From: FEN-1219 sp963817615
Lineage (GTDB): Bacteria > Pseudomonadota > Gammaproteobacteria > Steroidobacterales > Rariloculaceae
Assembly (NCBI GenBank): GCA_963817615.1
Contig: CAWFPH010000002.1
Span: 1,612,001-1,676,000 of the forward strand
Reading direction: 5' to 3'
Length of the DNA stretch: 64,000 bases
The notes below the pieces were generated by a model. It ran no database searches, was not told the DNA's origin, and saw nothing but the letters and a program-made list of their open reading frames with translations. Position 1 is the first letter of the stretch. Each line of letters opens with the position of its first letter. Positions 1 to 7,418 of this stretch are shown piece after piece. The position numbers were made by a program, and so were the translations under genes.

Positions 1-156
1 GCGCCCGGCGACAAGTACACGTTGGCGCTCTACGGCACCAACCTCACGAACGTGTACGACTTGAACTCGGGCTTCCTGCACTACATTTGGCAGTACGACT
101 TTGCGACCGTGTCGCGCCCGCGTGAGGTCGGCGCGTCGTTCCGCATCAACTTCTGA
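1..156 (+). CDS. TonB-dependent receptor, C-terminal fragment
   Basis: The window opens inside this gene, and 51 codons remain before the TGA. The peptide has alternating polar and hydrophobic residues typical of outer-membrane beta strands, and includes 'GTNLTNVYD' (a usual near-terminal 'NLFD/NLTN' strand of TonB receptors). It ends in '...RPREVGASFRINF', and a terminal Phe is the outer-membrane barrel (BAM) recognition signal. The protein would take up a TonB-energised ligand through the outer membrane; the substrate cannot be inferred from this fragment. A strong hairpin follows the stop codon. Confidence 0.85.
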   Translation, partial: APGDKYTLALYGTNLTNVYDLNSGFLHYIWQYDFATVSRPREVGASFRINF

Positions 157-171
157 GCGAGCTCACGAGCC

Positions 172-208
172 GAGGCCGGCCGGGGTAACCCGGGCCGGCC
201 TCTCCTTT
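172..208 (+). terminator. Intrinsic terminator after the TonB receptor
   Basis: A perfect 10-bp stem (GAGGCCGGCC at 172-181 with GGCCGGCCTC at 193-202) encloses an 11-nt loop that can itself pair GGG with CCC. It is followed by a short pyrimidine run, TCCTTTCT. It lies 15 bases after the receptor stop. The U tract is weak, but the stem is very stable. Confidence 0.7.
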
Positions 209-395
209 CTGCGCCCGGCAGCGCGCACCGACTTCGCGGTGAACGTCTTCCGCGTCGCAGTCCGACCGGTCGGCTCGGCCTGCGCCACACCGGCGCAAGC
301 GCTCCCGCAGGTTGACGCGTTCATCAAGATTGACGTCGAGCACGCGTGCCGTAACCTTAGCGGCCGTGGTCGTACGCCGTTTTGCGGAGTGGACT

Positions 396-887
396 ATGGG
401 CAAGCGCATTGACACGGGTGCATTGACTGCAATCGTCGGAACCTTGTATCCACCGCCGTTCGACGAGCCCTGCCGTAGGCGCGAGCGGCGAAGACTCGGC
501 GACGCCGCGGGGCTCACCCAATTCGGGGTCAACCTTCTCAAGCTTCCCGCCGGCGCGTGGAGCAGCCAACGGCATTGGCATACGGCTTCCGACGAGCTCG
601 TCTACGTTCTGTCCGGTGAAGTCGTGCTCGTAACCGATAGCGGCGAGGAGCTGCTGCGTGCAGGCGATGCGGCCGGCTTCAAAGCGGGTGATCGCAACGG
701 ACACTGCCTGCAGAATCGTTCTGCCGGCGAGGCGCTGGTTCTGGAGATAGGTACTCGCGACGAGAGCGACGCGGCGTACTACTCCGACATCGACATGGTG
801 GCGCCGCGAGGCGGCAAGCCGGCCCAGTACACCCGCCGCAGTGGAGTCGCATACGACGGTATTCGCCGTCGCGGTCCTGAAGACTGA
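396..887 (+). CDS. Cupin-domain protein
   Basis: This is a 163-residue single-domain cupin. The first cupin motif is visible as 'RHWHTASDELVYVLSGE', giving His-x-His and Glu metal ligands, and the second as 'GDAAGFKAGDRNGHCLQN' with the last His. Small proteins of this type bind a metal and a small ligand and often act in sugar or aromatic metabolism, but the substrate is unknown. I chose the ATG at 396; an upstream in-frame start at 312 would add an arginine-rich stretch that does not look coding. It is convergent with the XRE gene downstream, and no partner gene is adjacent. Confidence 0.75.
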   Translation: MGKRIDTGALTAIVGTLYPPPFDEPCRRRERRRLGDAAGLTQFGVNLLKLPAGAWSSQRHWHTASDELVYVLSGEVVLVTDSGEELLRAGDAAGFKAGDRNGHCLQNRSAGEALVLEIGTRDESDAAYYSDIDMVAPRGGKPAQYTRRSGVAYDGIRRRGPED

Positions 888-942
888 GATCGCAGAACAG
901 CGCGGATCGAGCTCGAGGTCATCGCCGACGGAGTCTGCGCGA

Positions 943-1170
943 TCAGTGACCAGGCGCATTGCCGCTGGGTGTGCCTCCGTGGTTATCGAAGAAGACCTCT
1001 TCGATTGGGCAGCCGAAGAGGCGGGCGGCGCGGAAGGCGAGCGAGAGGCTCGGATCGAACTTTCCGGTTTCGATGGCATTGACGGTCTGGCGCGAGACTT
1101 CGAGCGCGTCGGCGAGTTGCTGCTGCGTCCAGTCGCGTTCGGCGCGAAGCACTTTGAGGCGGTTCCTCAT
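943..1170 (-). CDS. Small XRE-family transcriptional regulator
   Basis: This 75-residue protein is almost entirely a helix-turn-helix domain. 'WTQQQLADALEVSRQTVNAIETGK' spans about residues 14-37, and 'PSLSLAFRAARLFGCPIEEVF' follows. It matches the YgzD/YozG-like mini-XRE proteins that usually sit beside a small membrane protein. It overlaps the upstream membrane-protein gene by the ATGA junction at 1167-1170, so the two are translationally coupled. The dyad at 1606-1631 in their shared promoter is its likely operator, which would make the operon self-regulated (inference). Confidence 0.85.
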   Translation of the reverse strand: MRNRLKVLRAERDWTQQQLADALEVSRQTVNAIETGKFDPSLSLAFRAARLFGCPIEEVFFDNHGGTPSGNAPGH

Positions 1171-1586
1171 CGATAGCGCCTCAAGCCGATGATCATTGAA
1201 GCTCCGAGCGTGATAGCCATGACGACCATCAGTGCGGGAATCCCGCCTTCGGCGGGCACGAGCTTGTACGTCTGCAGGATCGTATAGGGGCAGCCGACGA
1301 TGATCATCGCACCGAGGGTGATGGCGTACGCTTCAAGCGCAATGCGCTGGAGCATTTCGTCCTGCTCGCGGAGCTGGTTGCGGTTGGCGACGATCGCGCC
1401 GATACCGATGAGGATCGTGACAGCGCAGGCGATCCAGGTCATGGGAATGGCTTTGTCCCAGATGAATTTCGGTCCGAAGGTCGCAATGGCGAAGGAGGCC
1501 ACCCAGATGGCGACCCAGAGGAAGAGCTTGAGGGTGCTGCGCCGCACTCTGGAGGGGTAGCCAGGGGAGGATTCGATGGTTTTCAT
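1167..1586 (-). CDS. Small integral membrane protein paired with XRE regulator
   Basis: This 139-residue protein has four evident hydrophobic segments (about residues 19-42, 48-66, 85-108 and 116-134) and a charged linker 'NRNQLREQDEMLQRI' in the middle. The start is an ATG with an AAAGGAGAG Shine-Dalgarno about 8 bases upstream. Membrane partners of mini-XRE regulators commonly carry this kind of four-helix layout, but I do not recognise a named family, and the function is unknown. It is the first gene of a two-gene operon. Confidence 0.8.
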   Translation of the reverse strand: MKTIESSPGYPSRVRRSTLKLFLWVAIWVASFAIATFGPKFIWDKAIPMTWIACAVTILIGIGAIVANRNQLREQDEMLQRIALEAYAITLGAMIIVGCPYTILQTYKLVPAEGGIPALMVVMAITLGASMIIGLRRYR

Positions 1587-1605
1587 GATGTCGCTCTCCT
1601 TTGTC

Positions 1606-1631
1606 TTTTAGTAAAGTAAACTTGACTAAAA
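1606..1631 (-). promoter_or_regulatory. 26-bp dyad operator of the XRE operon
   Basis: TTTTAGT at 1606-1612 is mirrored by ACTAAAA at 1625-1631. The inner arms AAGT (1614-1617) and ACTT (1620-1623) share the same centre (1618.5), so 11 of 13 base pairs are symmetric. The site covers the expected transcription start just downstream of the -10 box. This is a classic place for repression by a homodimeric XRE protein. Confidence 0.65.
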
Positions 1632-1658
1632 GTTATGAGAGTGCAGACCAGATGTCAA
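1630..1658 (-). promoter_or_regulatory. Sigma-70-type promoter of the XRE operon
   Basis: Read on the minus strand, a perfect TTGACA (1658-1653) is followed by exactly 17 bases and then TAACTT (1635-1630). The expected start site falls inside the dyad operator. The local sequence is much more AT-rich than its surroundings. Confidence 0.65.
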
Positions 1659-1815
1659 GTGACATTTACATGTGGTCTCGGGCGCAGGCCGGTCGAACCG
1701 ACGGGGCTGACGGCGGCGGGGAGCGGCACGCGGCCATGCGCCGGCGGCGCCGTTCGAAGCGATCGAGCTTTGCCCTCCGCGCTCGGCTGGCTCTATGGGC
1801 TGGCGGGCACGGTCC

Positions 1816-3561
1816 TCACCGCCGTCGCAACGCGAACACCCAAACGACCCCACCCTGCGGCACGACGGTCTCCGTGCCGCGCGCCTTGTCGATGCGCCCG
1901 AGCATGCCCTGCGCGTCGACGCCCCAGCCCGATTGCACCGCGACGTACTGCACGCCGCCGACCTCGAACGTGGTCGGCACGCCCGTGATGCCGGAGTTCG
2001 TGCGGAACTGCCAAAGCTCTCTGCCGGTCGCGGCGTCGAACGCGTGGAAATAGCGGTCGGTCGTGCCGCCCTCGAACACCAGGCCGCCGGCCGTCGCGAG
2101 CACCGGGCCCCAGTTCGGCGACGCGTATTCGTGCGTCCACGCGCGCTCGCCCGTTTTGATGTTCCACGCTTGCAGCTCGCCGATGTGCGTCGCGCCGGGC
2201 GCGATCGAGAAGTCGCTGTTCGTCGAGCCCGTGAACTGCTGGCCGCGCCGATACTCGATCTCCTCGCCCTCCATCTGGCTGCAGAGGTTCTCGTTCGCCG
2301 GGATGTAGAGATAACCGGTCTTCGGGCTGTACGCGGCCGGCGGCCAGTCCTTGCCGCCCCACAGCGACGGGCAATACTTCGCGAGCCTGCCGACCGCGGG
2401 CTTGTGCGACTCGTCGTACGACGGCCGGCCGGTCTTCGCGTCGAGGGACGTGAACACGTTTTGCGTCACGTACGGCTTCGCTGCGATGAACGAGATGCCC
2501 GACGCCGCGCGCTCGAGGAACCAGAGATAGCCGTCGCGCGCGGGATGCACGAGTCCGGGCACCATGCGGCCGTCGCGCGGCACGTCGATCAGGAGCGGCG
2601 CGGAGACCTCGTCCCAGTCCCACGAGTCGTTCCAGTGATACTGGTGATAGCCCTTGAGCTTGCCGGTGTCGATGTCGAGCGCGATGACGGAGTTCGCGTA
2701 GAGGTTGTCGCCGGGCCGGCGGTCGCCGGTCCACGGCCCCGGGTTGCCGGTGCCCCAGTACGTGAGCCCGAGCGCGGGATCGAAGCTGCCGGTCACCCAC
2801 ACGGGGCCGCCGCCGGTCTTCCACGCGTCGCCGCCGGGCCACGTCTCGCTGCCGGGCTCCCCCGGCGCCGGAATCGTGTAGGTCTTCCAAACCTCGTTGC
2901 CGGTGTCGGCGTCGAGCGCAACCACGAAGCCGCGAATGCCGCGCTCGCCGCCCGACACGCCGACCATGATCTTGCCGCGTGCCGCGAGCGGCGCGAGCGT
3001 CATGTAGTAGCCGCCGTTGTAGTCCTCGACGGCTTTCTCCCAGACGACTTTGCCCGTGTGCGCATCGAGCGCGACGACCTTCGCGTCGGACGTCGCCATG
3101 TAGACCTTGTCGGCGTAGAGCGCGACGCCGCGATTCGTCGGGTGGCCCATCCGGATGTCGGGCGGCATCTGGCGGCGGTAGCGCCACAGCAGGTCGCCGC
3201 TCGCCGCGTCGAACGCCAGCACTTGGTTGAACGGCGTCGTGATGAACATCGTGCCGTCGTTGACGATCGGCGGCGCTTGATGCCCCTCGGCCGTGCCGGT
3301 GGACGCGGACCAGACCGGGACGAGGTTCTGCACGTTGCGCGCGTCGATCTTGTCGAGCGGGCTGTAGCCCCAAGAGTCGTAGGTGCGCCGGTACATGAGC
3401 CAATTGCGCGGCTCGGGCGAGAGGAGCCGCGCGTCGGTCACGGCGCTGTAAGCGCGCGTGGCCTGCGCGGCCGCGGACGACCACGGCACCGCGCCGAGCA
3501 CGAACGACGCAGCGACGACGAACGGGCCCGCGAGCGAGCCGAGCGATTGCCGAGCGAGCAT
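1816..3561 (-). CDS. PQQ-dependent alcohol dehydrogenase-type quinoprotein
   Basis: This 581-residue periplasmic quinoprotein has a signal peptide of about 32 residues. Repeated tryptophan-docking motifs of the eight-blade propeller are present (for example 'AFDAASGDLLWRY', 'ALDAHTGKVVWEK', 'AFDAATGRELWQF'). It would oxidise an alcohol or aldehyde and pass electrons on. The catalytic region reads 'NDSWDWDE': Asp315 is the expected base, and a second Asp sits at 317, the position that distinguishes lanthanide-using XoxF/ExaF-like enzymes from calcium enzymes. The vicinal Cys-Cys pair of methanol dehydrogenases is absent ('MGHPTNRGVAL'). There is no C-terminal cytochrome domain. It starts 27 bp after the Rieske gene with an AAGGGGGAA ribosome site, so the two probably share a transcript. 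Confidence 0.9.
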   Translation of the reverse strand: MLARQSLGSLAGPFVVAASFVLGAVPWSSAAAQATRAYSAVTDARLLSPEPRNWLMYRRTYDSWGYSPLDKIDARNVQNLVPVWSASTGTAEGHQAPPIVNDGTMFITTPFNQVLAFDAASGDLLWRYRRQMPPDIRMGHPTNRGVALYADKVYMATSDAKVVALDAHTGKVVWEKAVEDYNGGYYMTLAPLAARGKIMVGVSGGERGIRGFVVALDADTGNEVWKTYTIPAPGEPGSETWPGGDAWKTGGGPVWVTGSFDPALGLTYWGTGNPGPWTGDRRPGDNLYANSVIALDIDTGKLKGYHQYHWNDSWDWDEVSAPLLIDVPRDGRMVPGLVHPARDGYLWFLERAASGISFIAAKPYVTQNVFTSLDAKTGRPSYDESHKPAVGRLAKYCPSLWGGKDWPPAAYSPKTGYLYIPANENLCSQMEGEEIEYRRGQQFTGSTNSDFSIAPGATHIGELQAWNIKTGERAWTHEYASPNWGPVLATAGGLVFEGGTTDRYFHAFDAATGRELWQFRTNSGITGVPTTFEVGGVQYVAVQSGWGVDAQGMLGRIDKARGTETVVPQGGVVWVFALRRR

Positions 3562-3588
3562 GGTTCCCCCTTTTTTCTCGTCTGTGCG

Positions 3589-4188
3589 CTACGGACCCGC
3601 AGGTCCTGCCGGCTGCGCGAATCCGACGTTGCCGACGAACGGCGCCGCGACCGCGAGCACGCCGTTCGCGGTCTTCAGCGGCAGCGCCGCGAGCTGCCAC
3701 GGCGCGGGACCGGACAACACGCGCGCGGCGTCGCTCGGGTCGTACTCCGACTCGTGGCACGGGCACTTGAAGTGGCGCGCCGTGGCGATCCAGTCCGTCA
3801 CGTCGCAACCGGTGTGCGTGCACACGCCCGAGTAAGCGACGATGCCGTCCGCGGCGCGCGCGCGCGTCTCGGCCGCGAGGGTTTCGGGCGCGAGGCGCAC
3901 GACGATCAGCTGGTTCAGGCGCGTGCCGTCGCGCACGAGGTGTGTCTTCGGGTCCATCGGGAACGCGATCGTCTGCTTCGCACCGTCAGCGAGATCCTGG
4001 GGCGCGATCGCGCTGCCCGCACGCGCGCCGAACGCGAACACCAGCACGTCGTCGGCCTGCGGCGGCACGAGCGCCTCGGGCGGCGGTGCGCCGGTCGTGT
4101 CGTCCGCACGCACGCGAACCGCGCCGCCGAGCGCGAGCGCGCAGCACGCGCGCAGCAGCGAGCGGCGTTCGAGCCCGCTACTTCGCAA
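3589..4188 (-). CDS. Exported Rieske [2Fe-2S] protein
   Basis: This is a 199-residue protein with a Tat-like N-terminus ('ERRSLLRACCALALGG'). A Rieske cluster site is visible: CTHTGC (Cys123, His125, Cys128) and CPCHES (Cys142, Cys144, His145). The fold would therefore bind [2Fe-2S] through two Cys and two His, with Cys128-Cys144 as the usual disulfide. I use the TTG at 4188 because GGAG lies 7 bases upstream and no ATG or GTG precedes the twin arginines. This makes an 11-bp overlap with the DUF6152 gene. Its position just before the PQQ dehydrogenase suggests it is that enzyme's electron acceptor (inference). Confidence 0.85.
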   Translation of the reverse strand: MRSSGLERRSLLRACCALALGGAVRVRADDTTGAPPPEALVPPQADDVLVFAFGARAGSAIAPQDLADGAKQTIAFPMDPKTHLVRDGTRLNQLIVVRLAPETLAAETRARAADGIVAYSGVCTHTGCDVTDWIATARHFKCPCHESEYDPSDAARVLSGPAPWQLAALPLKTANGVLAVAAPFVGNVGFAQPAGPAGP

Positions 4189-4591
4189 CGTCGGGCTCCG
4201 TCGTCGTGTCGAACGACGAGCCGGCGAACACCTGCCGGCCGTCGGGCAAGAACACGGAGCGCGCGTTCGCGACGTGCGGCTCGTCCTTCGACAAGAAACC
4301 GTTCACGGTGACCATCTGTCCGGCGCGCAGCGAGTTGCGCGTCCAGCCTTGACGCATGAGGCCGTTCGGCGGGCCGAGCTCCAAGTCCCAGTTGACGAGC
4401 TGGCCGTGCTCGTCCTTCACGTCGATGTAGAGCCGCGCGTGCGGGTTCGTCCACTCGAGCCTCGTGACGGTGCCGGTGAGCGTGACGGGCTTGTCGCGGT
4501 CGTACTCCGCCGAGAACGAGTGGTGCGCGAGCACCGGAGCGGCGGCGCAGAGCGCAACGAGCAGCCACAGACCGAGCGAGCGATGCTTCAT
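4178..4591 (-). CDS. DUF6152 family exported protein
   Basis: This 137-residue protein has a clear signal peptide ending 'APVLA', followed at once by 'HHSFSAEYD'. It then shows the family core 'GTVTRLEWTNPHARLYIDV' and 'NGLMRQGWTRNSLRAGQMVTVNG'. Cleavage after Ala22 would leave His as the first mature residue, with the conserved NPH histidine at mature position 29. The function of DUF6152 is not known to me. It heads an operon with the Rieske and PQQ genes and is divergent from a GVW-family gene. Confidence 0.85.
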   Translation of the reverse strand: MKHRSLGLWLLVALCAAAPVLAHHSFSAEYDRDKPVTLTGTVTRLEWTNPHARLYIDVKDEHGQLVNWDLELGPPNGLMRQGWTRNSLRAGQMVTVNGFLSKDEPHVANARSVFLPDGRQVFAGSSFDTTTEPDVAK

Positions 4592-4679
4592 CGAGCGCGT
4601 CCCCCGTTGCGCTTAAGACCCCCTCGCGGCAAGCGGAATGATACCCTGGCGCGCGGTGTCCGGAACCGAGCGAGTGAAG

Positions 4680-5498
4680 ATGGCGCTGTCTCTGCACCTC
4701 GGGGTTGCTCTCGTGAGCGCGGTCGTTCTCGGTGCCGCGCCGCCGTGCGAGGCGCAATGGGGACCGCACGCGAGCGGCCGCGTGCCGCGCACGGCCGCGG
4801 GCGAGCCCGATCTCGACGCGCCCGCGCCGCGCACGCCGGATGGCAAGGTCGACCTCTCGGGCGTCTGGCAGGGCGTCGGCGGGCTCGGCGCGCCGCAGCC
4901 GGCGCCGAAGTTCTCCGAGGGACCGCCCGTTGCGGGATTCCTGAACATTGCGCAGAACATGAAGGACGGCGCGCCACTCACGCCGGCGGGCGCCGCGCTG
5001 CTCAAGCAGCGCCGCGACGCGAACGGCAAGGACAACCCGGAAGCGCAATGCCTGCCGATGGGCATCCTGCAGTTCCACACGCAAGGCGCGCCGCGCAAGC
5101 TGATCCAGACTCCCGATCTGCTCGTGATCCTCTACGAGGCGAGCATGGGCATCCGCCAAATCTTCACGGACGGCCGCCAGTTGCCGAGCGACGACCCGCA
5201 GCCGTGGTGGTACGGCTATTCGGTCGGTCATTGGGACGGCGATACGCTCGTCGTCGAGACGACCGGCCTGCGCGACGGCGGGTGGCTCGACGTGTACGGC
5301 ACGCCGCTCACCGATGCCGCGAAGCTCACGGAGCGCTTTCGCCGCCCGAGCTACGGCCGCATGGAGATCGACGTGACGATCGACGATCCGAAGGTCTACA
5401 CGAAGCCATGGACGGTCCGAGTGAACCAACGAATCATGCCGGACCAGGAATTGCTCGAGTTCGTCTGCCTCGAGAACCAGCGGTACGGCAGGCACTGA
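4680..5498 (+). CDS. GVW-family exported protein (uncharacterised)
   Basis: This 272-residue secreted protein has a signal peptide ending near 'CEAQ'. The family landmarks are 'DGKVDLSGVWQ' (residues 54-64), 'AQCLPMGILQF', 'RQIFTDGRQLP', 'GYSVGHWDGDTLVVET', 'LTERFRRP', 'VTIDDPKVYTKPW' and 'LEFVCLENQ'. I call the family GVW for convenience and know no function for it. Copies recur in this window beside or fused to DUF6152. Two Cys (in 'CLPMG' and 'VCLEN') are conserved in every copy and may form a disulfide. I chose the ATG at 4680; a GTG two codons earlier is possible. It is divergent from the DUF6152-Rieske-PQQ operon. Confidence 0.8.
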   Translation: MALSLHLGVALVSAVVLGAAPPCEAQWGPHASGRVPRTAAGEPDLDAPAPRTPDGKVDLSGVWQGVGGLGAPQPAPKFSEGPPVAGFLNIAQNMKDGAPLTPAGAALLKQRRDANGKDNPEAQCLPMGILQFHTQGAPRKLIQTPDLLVILYEASMGIRQIFTDGRQLPSDDPQPWWYGYSVGHWDGDTLVVETTGLRDGGWLDVYGTPLTDAAKLTERFRRPSYGRMEIDVTIDDPKVYTKPWTVRVNQRIMPDQELLEFVCLENQRYGRH

Positions 5499-5711
5499 GG
5501 CGCGCTATAGCGACGGCGTGCTCCACTCGCACAGATGCGCGATGCGTCCGAGGGCCGCTCGCATGTAGACACACTCGCGCCAACGCTGGCGCCGCATCGA
5601 TAGGGGCAGTGCAAAGCGCGCGAAGAGGCGCAACCCGTGTCGACGTGCGGAATCGTGCTCGCCGCCGAAGAAAGCAACCCAAATCAAACGGCCTCCGCTA
5701 GTCTGGACGGC

Positions 5712-6563
5712 GTGGAGCAGAACACCTATTCGCAGCGCATTCGACGCGTGGTAGATCACCTCGCGCAGCACTTGGACGAGCGGTTCGACCTCGACGGGCT
5801 CGCGCGCCTCGCGGCTTTCTCCCCGTATCACTTCCATCGCATCTATCGCGGCCTTCTCGGTGAAACCGTGCACGACACGCTGCGCCGGCTTCGACTGCAG
5901 CGGGCGGCCGTCGACCTGCTCGAGCGCGAGCTCGGCATCGAGCGAACGGCGGTCCGTGCGGGCTTTGCGAGCCAGGCGGCCTTCACACGTGCGTTTCGCG
6001 ACGAGTACGGCCAACCGCCGGCTCGTTATCGCGAGGCGTTCCGCGCGCTTGCCGACGGCACGGCGGATCTCGCGCGCTACGGAGTGCAGATCGTCGAGCT
6101 CGATGCACTGCGCGTAGCGGCGATCGAGCATCGCGGCGACTATCAGCTAACGAGCAAGGCGTTCGAGCGCTTGCTGACGATCGCCGCGACGACGGGGCTG
6201 CTCACGCCTGCGACGCGCACGTTCGGCATCTACCGCGACGATCCGGCCGCCGTGCCGCGCGCGAAGCTCAGGTCGACCGCGTGCATCACGGTGCCGGCCG
6301 ATTGGTCGCCCTCCAATGAGCTCGCGGAGGGACTTATCGAAGGCGGGCCGTACGCGCGCATCGTCCACAAGGGTCCGTATCCCGAGCTCAAGAGCGCCTA
6401 CGACTGGCTCTACCAGACGTGGTTGCCCGGCTGCGGGGCCGAGCCGCGCGATCTGCCGTGTGTCGAGGAATACCTGAGCGACCCGCGGCGGACCGCGCCG
6501 AAGGATCTCGAGACGGCGGTCCTGCTGCCGCTCGAAGGTCGAACGGTCCCGTGGCCGGCATGA
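5712..6563 (+). CDS. AraC-family regulator with GyrI-like effector domain
   Basis: The N-terminal half is an AraC double helix-turn-helix ('LDGLARLAAFSPYHFHRIYRG' and 'GFASQAAFTRAFRDEYGQPPARYR'). The C-terminal half is a GyrI-like small-molecule-binding domain ('VQIVELDALRVAAIEHRGDY', 'GGPYARIVHKGPYPELKSAYDWLY', 'CVEEYLSDP'). This arrangement (HTH first, GyrI second) is typical of Rob/SbmC-related multidrug-sensing activators. I place the start at GTG 5712, because the family normally begins just before 'YSQRIRRVVDHL'; an ATG at 5637 would add 25 residues. It overlaps the GST gene by four bases, so the two are co-expressed. Confidence 0.85.
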   Translation: MEQNTYSQRIRRVVDHLAQHLDERFDLDGLARLAAFSPYHFHRIYRGLLGETVHDTLRRLRLQRAAVDLLERELGIERTAVRAGFASQAAFTRAFRDEYGQPPARYREAFRALADGTADLARYGVQIVELDALRVAAIEHRGDYQLTSKAFERLLTIAATTGLLTPATRTFGIYRDDPAAVPRAKLRSTACITVPADWSPSNELAEGLIEGGPYARIVHKGPYPELKSAYDWLYQTWLPGCGAEPRDLPCVEEYLSDPRRTAPKDLETAVLLPLEGRTVPWPA

Positions 6564-7279
6564 TCACGGTGCACCTTTATCCGCCCGCGTTCGGCCTTCG
6601 TAACGCGAGCCCTTTTTGCCTGAAGATCGAGATGGTGCTCGCATGGCTCGGGCTCGACTACGAAGTCGCGCTGCTCGTGGACCCGCGGCGCGCGCCGAAG
6701 GGTAAGCTGCCGTTCATCGAGGCGGACGGCGAGCGCGTCGCCGACAGCGAGCTGATCGTCGAATGGCTCGACCGGCGGGCGGGCGGCCGCTTGCTCGGGA
6801 GCCTCACACCCGCCGAGCGCGCCCAAGGCACGGCGTTCACTCGCCTCGCCGAGGAGCATCTCTACTGGCTCACGGTCGCGAGCCGCTGGCTCGACGACGC
6901 ATGGTGGCCGAATGTCGCGAGCGGTTTGTTCGGCGCGATGCCGCGTGCCGTGCGGGCCGTCGTCGCGCCGCTCGCTCGAAGGCAGGTCGAGCGGTCATAT
7001 CGCTCTCAAGGGCTCGGCAGACATTCGCGCGAGGAGCAACTCCGCTTCGCGCGACGCGATCTGGAGGCCATCGACGATTGCGTGCAAGCCTCGGGCTTCA
7101 TCGCCGGCGCGCGGCTCACGGTGTTCGACTGCGCGGTCGCTGCCCAGCTTGCGAGCGTGCTCGACAATCGTCCCGCGACTTGGGTCACGGCCATTGCGGC
7201 CGAACGGCCTCAGCTGCGCGACTACGCCGAACGAATCCAGGCCGCGACGAACGTATACGCCCGACCGCGGGCGCCTTGA
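6560..7279 (+). CDS. Glutathione S-transferase family protein
   Basis: This 239-residue protein begins with a thioredoxin-like N-terminal domain ('HLYPPAFGLRNASPFCLKIE', then 'KGKLPFIEADGERVADSELI' with the cis-Pro and the Asp-Ser glutathione loop). An all-helical C-terminal domain follows. The Phe-Cys start and 'LPFIE.DG...ADS..I' pattern match the metaxin/Fax-like branch of bacterial GSTs. The ATG overlaps the AraC stop codon (ATGA at 6560-6563). With a GyrI-type regulator in front, it may serve detoxification of an electrophile, but the substrate is unknown. Confidence 0.85.
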   Translation: MITVHLYPPAFGLRNASPFCLKIEMVLAWLGLDYEVALLVDPRRAPKGKLPFIEADGERVADSELIVEWLDRRAGGRLLGSLTPAERAQGTAFTRLAEEHLYWLTVASRWLDDAWWPNVASGLFGAMPRAVRAVVAPLARRQVERSYRSQGLGRHSREEQLRFARRDLEAIDDCVQASGFIAGARLTVFDCAVAAQLASVLDNRPATWVTAIAAERPQLRDYAERIQAATNVYARPRAP

Positions 7280-7418
7280 CGCATTGCGCTGCGCCCGATC
7301 GCCGGTCCGGGTTTTGGTCGCCCACCGATGCCGCATCGCACCGTCGTCCGTTCGTTGCCCGGCGATCCGTCTTCGCACAGACTGCCGGCATAGGGTCATT
7401 GCCGGAAGGGGGGTTCAC

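Noticed and set aside
1795..4311. An 838-codon plus-strand frame opposite the PQQ dehydrogenase and Rieske genes
   Set aside because: It is an antisense shadow with Arg/Ala-rich composition; the minus-strand genes have clear motifs, signals and ribosome sites.
5503..5512. A 10-bp palindrome CGCTATAGCG between the GVW gene and the AraC gene
   Set aside because: It is short and expected by chance in GC-rich DNA; no promoter was visible around it.
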